64,000 nt of DNA from contig CBDAQA010000025.1 of assembly GCA_965198865.1 (NCBI GenBank), forward strand, positions 682,001-746,000, in the 5' to 3' direction. Source of the DNA: CBDAQA01 sp965198865 (GTDB taxonomy: Bacteria > Planctomycetota > Phycisphaerae > Tepidisphaerales > Tepidisphaeraceae). The notes beneath the pieces were generated by a model. The model was not told where the DNA came from. It worked only from the letters and a program-made list of their open reading frames with translations, and ran no database searches. Both the position numbers and the translations under genes were made by a program. Position 1 is the first letter of the stretch. The number at the start of each line of letters is the position of its first letter. This document shows, piece after piece, positions 58,460 through 64,000 of the stretch.

Positions 58460-61400
58460 ATGGTGATTGATCTCAATCTAGGCGTCGGCGGCTTAGTCGT
58501 GCCAGTGGCGTCGCCGGCTTGGCGTCCGTTCCGGTTGCTGGCCGCGGGTCCGAGGCGTGCCCTGCTGGCGCTGCTGGCGTTCGCGGTGATCTACGGGTGC
58601 TTCGTCGAGGACCGGGGTGCCCTGATCCGCACCCGGCACACCGACGTCGGGACCTACTTCTCGGCCGCCTGGGCCATCCGCATCGGGTCCGACCCCTACG
58701 ACGCGCGGGACCGCAACGGCTGGCACTACACCGACCCGCCCCTGCTCGCCGTGCTGCTCACCCCCCTCGCCGACGCTCCCCCAGCCATGCGGCGGACCGG
58801 GCTCCTCCCCTACGCAGTGTCGGTCGGCGTGTGGTACGGGCTCAGCGTCGCGTTCCTCTTCCTGGCCGCCGACCGGCTGGCCCGCGCGTTGATCGGCGCC
58901 ATCGCCCGGCGGCAATCGATCACAGGTCGCTCGCCGGCCGGCAACGACCCCGCCCGACGGTGGGCGTGGCGGTGGTGGACGCTGGTCTTCTGGCCGCTGC
59001 TGCTCTGCCTGCCCGCCATCTGCCGGAGCGTGATCCGCGGGCAGGTCGGGCCGCTGTGGCTCCTGCTGATCTGCCTGATGGTCGCCGACGTGGTCGAGCG
59101 GCGCCCGCTCCGCGCGGGCCTGTGGCTGGCCGGGGCGATCTGCGTGAAGGTGATCCCGGCGTTCCTGCTGATCTACCCGCTGTGGCGGCGGGACTGGCGG
59201 ATGCTGGCGGGGACGGCCACCGGGCTGTTCCTGGGGCTGTTCGCGGTCCCCCTGCTGGCCATGGGGCCCGGCGACTTCGCCCGCGCCAACGTCCACTTCG
59301 TCGACAGCTACGTCCGCCCGGCGCTGACCGGCGGGCGGATCGACCCGGCCGTCGAACACGAGAGGGTCGACCCGCGGACCAGCGACACGAACGCGTTCGT
59401 CGCCTGCCTGATGAACACGGGCCACCTGCTGTTCGGCACGGAGCGGCCCTACACCCCGCCCCGCTTCGCCCGGGTCGGCCACTGGGTGCTGGGCGGGCTG
59501 ATGACGGTGGCCACGCTGGCCGCCGCCGGCTTCGCCGCGCCCCGCCGTGGGAGGGACCCCATCAACGAGGCGATCTTCCTCGGCCTGCTCACGGTCGTGA
59601 TGCTCCCGCTCGCGCCGGTCTGCCCCCCGCACTACTTCATGCTGTTGGCCCCGCTGCTGATGGCCGTGCTGGCCACCTACCTGGGCCCCGGCGGGCTGCC
59701 GTACGTTACCCCCGGGTGGGTCGGGCTGCTGGCGCTGGTCCCGGCGTCGCACCTGGTCACGGCCACGCCCGGGTTCCAGTCGCTGCGGGACCTCGGACTG
59801 GTGACCTGGGCCGCCGTCGCCGTGTGGGCCGGCGTCGCCCTGCGGCTGCGGGCGCGGACGGCGGGTGGCACGGACCACGCCGATGGCACCGGATGGAGCA
59901 CGACGCCGCCCGACCACTTGCCCCGCCGGCCACGGCGGGACGGGGTCCCGACCGTCACGCCATCGCCGGCGTCGCCGCCCACCGTCGCCCCGGCGCGGAC
60001 CCGTGCGCGGTGGACCCACCTCGTCGCTTTCGTAGGGTTGGCGGGGGTGCTGTTCGTCGTCCAGTTCGCGCGCAGCGTGAACCGGTCCGCCGACCCTGAC
60101 GAGCACCAGTTCGTCGCCCCCGGGGCCATGCTGGCGGCGCACGGCCGGCTGCCGTACGTCGACTACCCCTACTTCCACATGCCGAACCTGGTGTTCCTCG
60201 TGGCCGCGTTGACCGGGTGGACGTCATGGAAGCTGCTGGCGGCGCGCACGATCTCGGCGGCGTGCGGGACGGCCACCGTGGCCGCCCTGTTCGCCGCCGG
60301 CTGGCGGGCCATGCCCGGGCTGCCGCCTCGGCTCCGCTGGACGCTCGTCGGCGGCCCCGTCCTGGTCTTCACCACCTGCCGGCTGTTCACCTACACCAGC
60401 GGGGCCGCCTGGAACCACGACACGGCCACCCTGTGCATGGTGCTGGCGTTCCTGGCCCACGTCCGCGGCATCCGACGGGGGCGGGTCGGGCTCCTCGCGC
60501 TGGCCGGCTTCCTGGCCGGGATGGCGCTGGGCATCCGCCTCAGCTTCGCCCTGGCCGTCGTGCCGCTGGCGGCGTCGTTGTGGTACGGGTTGTGGTGCGG
60601 CGCGTCGCCCCTCTCGCGACGCCAGCGCCTGGCCGCCCTCCTGGCGGCGGCGTCGGCCGCCGCCGTGGCGAACGCGCCGACGCTGTGGCTGCTCTCGGTC
60701 GCCCCGCGCCGGGTCGTCTTCGGAAACCTCGGCTACCCGTCGCTGAGCACGGCCTACTACCGCAGCATCCACCAGCACGGGATGACGCTGCCCGGCAAGG
60801 TCGGTTCCAGCCTGTCGAAGTTCCTGACCGACCCCGGGAACCTCGCGCTGCTCCTGGCGTTCGCCGCGGTCACGCTGGGGCCGCTGTGGGCCGCCCGAGC
60901 GCGTCGAGCCCGGGTCCCGCGCAAGCCGTGGACCGGCGCGTACGGCGGCGACTTCGCGGGGGAGTTCGTGCTGGCGGGCCTGGTGATCCTGGCCCTGTGG
61001 GTCGGCGCGATGGGGCCGACCCCGATGATGCAGCAGTACAACTACGCCCTGGTGCCGTTCATGCTGCTGGCGATCCTGTACGCCCTGGCGACCGCCGCGC
61101 GGTCCGACCCGGCCCGGCTGCGGCGGGTGGCCCGCGTCGTCGCCGTCGCGTCGCTCGTGGTGGGCGGGTCGGGGTTGAGGTGGTACTGGTGGGTCGTCCG
61201 CCTGCCGTCGCCCCGCCTGTGGACGCCGGTCGTGCAGCACGAGGAGGGACGGTGGATCCGCGGCCTGACCGGGCCGGACGCCCGGGTGCTGACGATGGAG
61301 AGCACGGTCCCGCTCGAGGCCGGGCTCGACGTCGTGCCGGAGTACGCGACGGGGCGGTTCGTGCTGCTGACGGCACGGTTCCAGCCGGCCGAGGCCCGCC

Positions 61401-61609
61401 GGACCGACGACATGGTCGGGGCCGCAGAGCTGGCCTCGCTGCTCGACCGCGACCCGCCCGACGCGGTGTTCGCCCGGCTTCCGGCCACGGTCGACGCGCC
61501 GTTCATCAACTATGCCCAAGGCCACGGCTACCAACGGTTCACCTCGCCCGGCGGCGCGAACCAACTATGGCTACGACCGGGACTGCGGGACGGGCGTCCG
61601 CAGTCCTGA
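58460..61609 (+). CDS. Tandem membrane glycosyltransferase (GT87-like plus PMT/ArnT-like)
   Basis: 1049 residues with about 20 hydrophobic segments. The first half (to about residue 470) is a DUF2029/GT87-type mannosyltransferase: RTRHTDVGTYFSAAWAIRIG with an acidic motif, GWHYTDPPLLAVLLTPL, and several membrane helices. A hydrophilic Arg/Pro-rich linker (about 475-515) leads to a second set that resembles PMT/GT39- or GT83-type enzymes: FARSVNRSADPDEHQFVAPG (acidic DPDE loop) and VDYPYFHMPNLVFLVAALTGW. Both halves use lipid-linked sugars in such families. A single gene with both is unusual; neither donor nor acceptor is known. Confidence 0.75.
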   Translation: MVIDLNLGVGGLVVPVASPAWRPFRLLAAGPRRALLALLAFAVIYGCFVEDRGALIRTRHTDVGTYFSAAWAIRIGSDPYDARDRNGWHYTDPPLLAVLLTPLADAPPAMRRTGLLPYAVSVGVWYGLSVAFLFLAADRLARALIGAIARRQSITGRSPAGNDPARRWAWRWWTLVFWPLLLCLPAICRSVIRGQVGPLWLLLICLMVADVVERRPLRAGLWLAGAICVKVIPAFLLIYPLWRRDWRMLAGTATGLFLGLFAVPLLAMGPGDFARANVHFVDSYVRPALTGGRIDPAVEHERVDPRTSDTNAFVACLMNTGHLLFGTERPYTPPRFARVGHWVLGGLMTVATLAAAGFAAPRRGRDPINEAIFLGLLTVVMLPLAPVCPPHYFMLLAPLLMAVLATYLGPGGLPYVTPGWVGLLALVPASHLVTATPGFQSLRDLGLVTWAAVAVWAGVALRLRARTAGGTDHADGTGWSTTPPDHLPRRPRRDGVPTVTPSPASPPTVAPARTRARWTHLVAFVGLAGVLFVVQFARSVNRSADPDEHQFVAPGAMLAAHGRLPYVDYPYFHMPNLVFLVAALTGWTSWKLLAARTISAACGTATVAALFAAGWRAMPGLPPRLRWTLVGGPVLVFTTCRLFTYTSGAAWNHDTATLCMVLAFLAHVRGIRRGRVGLLALAGFLAGMALGIRLSFALAVVPLAASLWYGLWCGASPLSRRQRLAALLAAASAAAVANAPTLWLLSVAPRRVVFGNLGYPSLSTAYYRSIHQHGMTLPGKVGSSLSKFLTDPGNLALLLAFAAVTLGPLWAARARRARVPRKPWTGAYGGDFAGEFVLAGLVILALWVGAMGPTPMMQQYNYALVPFMLLAILYALATAARSDPARLRRVARVVAVASLVVGGSGLRWYWWVVRLPSPRLWTPVVQHEEGRWIRGLTGPDARVLTMESTVPLEAGLDVVPEYATGRFVLLTARFQPAEARRTDDMVGAAELASLLDRDPPDAVFARLPATVDAPFINYAQGHGYQRFTSPGGANQLWLRPGLRDGRPQS

Positions 61610-61960
61610 GAGGCATCGCTGAGCCATCGCAGGTCGGCCCGGCAGCTCGTCGATCGATGTTGGCTCGACGTGGGCGTGCCCGTTCATGCGGTGGCGGAAT
61701 TGGCTGGGCCGACGCACGCCTTCCGCCGCGAGCGCATGTTGTTGCCCGTCGGCCGGTGGGCGGCCAGCGCCCTGCCAGGGGTCGAAGTGCAACACCTCGT
61801 CGCAGACCACCCGCCGCTGGGGGCTGTAGACGTCCTGCGGCTCGGCCACCAGCTTTCCCACCGGCCGGTTCGGGCTCCGCTTGCGGCTTCGCGGACCAAC
61901 GCCAGCAGCAGTCGCCGCCGCACCGCGGGCGCTGGTCCGCGCAGCCGCGAGCGGCAGATC
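61610..61960. other. Non-coding stretch with decayed coding signal
   Basis: 351 bp. Short frames exist on both strands (for example minus-strand codons reading HFDPWQGAGRP and HRMNGHAHVEP) but none has a start, length or composition that convinces. It could be the remains of a mobile gene. No hairpin with a T tract was found. Confidence 0.4.
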
Positions 61961-62584
61961 TTATCTCGTGCCGGCCGCCAGGGCATCCGGCACCACGCTG
62001 TCCATGCTTCGCCCGGCCAGCTCGATGTCGACCGGGTTGGGCAGCCCCTTCAGCTTATAGCCGCTGTAGACGACCCAGGCGTCGAAGCCGCAGGTGACGG
62101 CGTAGCCGCGCAGGCGGTAGCGGTCGTTCTCGGCCTCCACCCACTCCCGGCCGACGGGGTCCGACCACTCCCGCACCAGCCGGCCGGGTCCGCCGGGCAC
62201 CTTGTGATCGGCGTCGGTCTTGGGGGCGTCGTTGTAGCGCGACTTGGCCAGCCAGACGAGCGTCCTGGCCGACATCGGCAGCGGCATGTGAATGTGGACG
62301 ACGCCGACGGCCGTCGTGTGGCTCGGGCTGCGCCACTGGCAGTGGGTGAACAGCCCGCCGCCCTGCGTCGGGAGCAGGTCCCACGACCGCGGGATGGACG
62401 CTGACGCCCCGACGCGGTCGATCGGGCGTGGCGGCGCGAGGCCGGTGAAGTCGATCATCGCCAGGTGGGCGTTGAGCCGCTCGCTCATCTCCGCCGCTGG
62501 GGGCTGGCACCCGGCGGCCAGCAGGCAGCAGATCCACAGGGCGGCGCGTGCCACCGTCGGAACGGTCGTCGTTCGAAAACCCAT
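61961..62584 (-). CDS. Lipoprotein of unknown function (paralogue A)
   Basis: 207 residues from ATG 62584 (GAGAGG upstream). The signal sequence ends in the lipobox LLAAGC, so the protein is lipid-anchored. The conserved part: TAVGVVHIHMPLPMSARTLVWLAKSRY and YRLRGYAVTCGFDAWVVYSGYKLKG, ending MDSVVPDALA. It has the same layout as the next gene (TAxGV, then GWVVYAG/AWVVYSG), so the two are tandem paralogues. No known family. Confidence 0.7.
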   Translation of the reverse strand: MGFRTTTVPTVARAALWICCLLAAGCQPPAAEMSERLNAHLAMIDFTGLAPPRPIDRVGASASIPRSWDLLPTQGGGLFTHCQWRSPSHTTAVGVVHIHMPLPMSARTLVWLAKSRYNDAPKTDADHKVPGGPGRLVREWSDPVGREWVEAENDRYRLRGYAVTCGFDAWVVYSGYKLKGLPNPVDIELAGRSMDSVVPDALAAGTR

Positions 62585-62776
62585 CGGCCTCTCTCCCATA
62601 CGATGGGCCGGAGCCCTTGGAGCGGCGAAGAACGGTTTAATTCTGCGAGGCGAATCGGTCGCGGTTGGATCCACACCATACCCGGCGACGCCGGCCGATC
62701 AACCTAATCTTCGGCAATTGCGCGGCCGACTTTCAACGTCAAAGGCAACATCCGCTAGCCCCCCGCTCTGCGCGGG

Positions 62777-63319
62777 TCACGGCATCCCGACGCGCGTCGC
62801 CTCGCGGGCCTGCTCGGCCAACTTCAGCTCCGGGCCGTCGACCGGCTTGGCGCGCAGGGTGCCGGCGTAGACGACCCAGCCGCGGAGGCCGTCGGTGGTG
62901 AGATTGCCGTGGATGGCGTACCGCCCGCCCTCGGCGACGAAGCGGATGCCGGGCAGCGCCGCGTCGTCCTTGCGGTCGACCAGGTTGGCCTCGCCCTCGC
63001 TCTTCTTCATCTCGCGGATCACGCCCCACAGCGCCAGGCTCGGGCCGACGGGGAACCGCAGCTTGAACCGGATCACACCGTAAGCGGTCGACTTGTGCGG
63101 GCTGATCCAGACCTGGTGGCGGTGGTTGTCGGAGACCTTCGGCGGGTCGGGCAACCAGCCGATCGGCGGGACGACGGCGGCGGACAGCAGCGGGTCGACC
63201 ACCGGTGCCGGCAGGCCGGCCGACACCGGCCGGGTCGTCGCCATGTAGGCCGGTCGCTTGGGCGTAGGGCAACAGCCGACGAGGCAGGTCAGCAGCGCGA
63301 TGGGGAGGGCCAGACGCAT
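62777..63319 (-). CDS. Lipoprotein of unknown function (paralogue B)
   Basis: 180 residues from ATG 63319; the frame extends 20 codons upstream, but the signal sequence LALPIALLTCLVGC with its lipobox starts here. Core: TAYGVIRFKLRFPVGPSLALWGVIREMKKSEGEANL in part, then YAIHGNLTTDGLRGWVVYAGTLR. It shares order and spacing of strands with the 61961-62584 lipoprotein. Probably an outer-surface or periplasmic protein; function unknown. Confidence 0.7.
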   Translation of the reverse strand: MRLALPIALLTCLVGCCPTPKRPAYMATTRPVSAGLPAPVVDPLLSAAVVPPIGWLPDPPKVSDNHRHQVWISPHKSTAYGVIRFKLRFPVGPSLALWGVIREMKKSEGEANLVDRKDDAALPGIRFVAEGGRYAIHGNLTTDGLRGWVVYAGTLRAKPVDGPELKLAEQAREATRVGMP

Positions 63320-63363
63320 CCGTTGCCGGTTCGTACCCGCCCGCGGCATCGGGGCCATCCCAC

Positions 63364-63402
63364 AAAAAAGCGTGGACACCGCTGGGGGGCAGCGGTGTCC
63401 AC
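63364..63402 (-). terminator. Rho-independent terminator of rpmE
   Basis: A 13-bp perfect stem (63372-63384 with 63390-63402, arms GTGGACACCGCTG and its complement), 5-nt G loop, and on the minus strand a run of six T residues (63369-63364). It lies 42 bp after the rpmE stop. The stem overlaps the upstream edge of the lipoprotein B gene region without entering the coding part chosen here. Confidence 0.9.
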
Positions 63403-63444
63403 GACAATCGAATGGGCCGGACGTGCCCGGCCACCTGTTGCGAG

Positions 63445-63696
63445 TTACTTCTTGGCGCCGGCGGTGGCGGCCACGGGGGCGACCTTCTGGAAGCTGTAGG
63501 TGCCGCCGAACTTCTTGCTGAACCGCTCGACGCGGCCGGCGGTGTCGACGAACTTCTGCTTGCCGGTGAAGAACGGGTGGCAGGCCGAGCAGATGTCGAC
63601 GTTGATCTTCGTCGCGGTGCTACGGGTGACGAACTCGTTGCCGCAGGCACATCGGACCTGGGCGGTCTGGTAACGGGGGTGGATCTTGGCTTGCAC
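63445..63696 (-). CDS. rpmE: 50S ribosomal protein L31
   Basis: 83 residues starting at GTG (63696) with AAGGAG 6 bases upstream. The sequence QAKIHPRYQTAQVRCACGNEF and ICSACHPFFTGKQKFVDTAGRVERF is L31 of the zinc-binding type (CxC and CxxC pairs). It binds the 50S-30S bridge. A Val/Ala/Lys-rich C-terminal tail of about 12 residues follows. A strong terminator ends the gene. Confidence 0.96.
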   Translation of the reverse strand: MQAKIHPRYQTAQVRCACGNEFVTRSTATKINVDICSACHPFFTGKQKFVDTAGRVERFSKKFGGTYSFQKVAPVAATAGAKK

Positions 63697-64000
63697 GGTG
63701 AACTCCTTGGCCCCGGCGTGCGAAGCGGCACCCGCCGCGTCGTCAGCCAGGGTTAGACATAGTACGGCGGCGACGGGCGCAGGGTCCACCCGAGGCGAGC
63801 CGAGTCCTCGACGGTACCAGAATATGGTGGTTAGGCAAGGGCGACGGAGCCGGGCCGGGTCGTCGCGTGGCGACCGAAGGTCGCGTCTCGCGCAGGCGGC
63901 GCGTCGCGGAAAGGCGCCGTCCACCCCGCGAGAGGCGATGTTCTGTCGCTCGGGCCGACGCGGCCGGCGCTGTGGTCTTGCGGGTCAGTGGTTGAGCCAG
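63697..64000. other. Upstream region of rpmE, no gene seen
   Basis: 304 bp to the window edge. On the minus strand a TACTAT word (about 63762) may be the rpmE -10, leaving a leader of about 60 bases. The remainder is GC-rich with short spurious frames and no convincing gene. Confidence 0.35.

Overview
The window is high-GC bacterial DNA (by eye well over 60 percent) from a chromosome that is probably planctomycetal (Phycisphaerae-like). That placement is an inference. It rests on GC content, on the mix of an RsbRD-type sensor kinase, a VIT-family membrane protein, a Uma2-family protein and a caa3-like oxidase with a cupredoxin partner, and on dispersed CCACGAAGG-type repeats. No rRNA or intact tRNA gene was found.

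Layout. 1-18425 is the morphogenesis half of an HK97-type siphophage (prophage), all on +: large terminase (cut by the window edge), portal, prohead protease, major capsid, connector, head-closure and tail-completion proteins, tail tube, two tail-assembly chaperones (probably joined by frameshifting), tape measure, and a set of tail-tip proteins. The largest tail-tip protein (13370-17497) ends in what looks like a complete Erv1/ALR thiol-oxidase domain. No lysis genes, integrase or repressor are visible. 18445-22488 is a DNA-modification island: cytosine methyltransferase, Vsr nickase, a likely restriction endonuclease, a DUF4145 protein and an unknown protein. 22665-23811 holds three small mobile-element genes. 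23887-23909 looks like the 3' end of a tRNA-Ser gene and is probably the prophage right attachment site.

From about 23910 the sequence looks like host chromosome: a sensor kinase split by one in-frame stop, a Crp/Fnr regulator, an ABC ATPase, rsmG, then cysS-ruvC-ruvA-ruvB on the minus strand, a methyltransferase, a PhnP-like hydrolase, a DksA-like protein, lspA and ribD.

37652-44980 (-) is a compact type VI secretion cluster: a short TssC-like protein, a TssF-TssG fusion, ClpV, Hcp and TssK. TssB, TssE, VgrG and the membrane complex are absent. 45790-50092 (+) encodes a cupredoxin-like secreted protein and cytochrome oxidase subunits II and I. A 10-bp-period triple repeat precedes coxB and recurs upstream of ruvB.

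50157-64000 holds a phosphatase, polA, a Uma2 protein, a membrane coiled-coil/BRCT protein, glycosyltransferases, a VIT-family transporter, two related lipoproteins and rpmE with a clear terminator.

Limits: all assignments come from reading motifs by eye; no database search was run.
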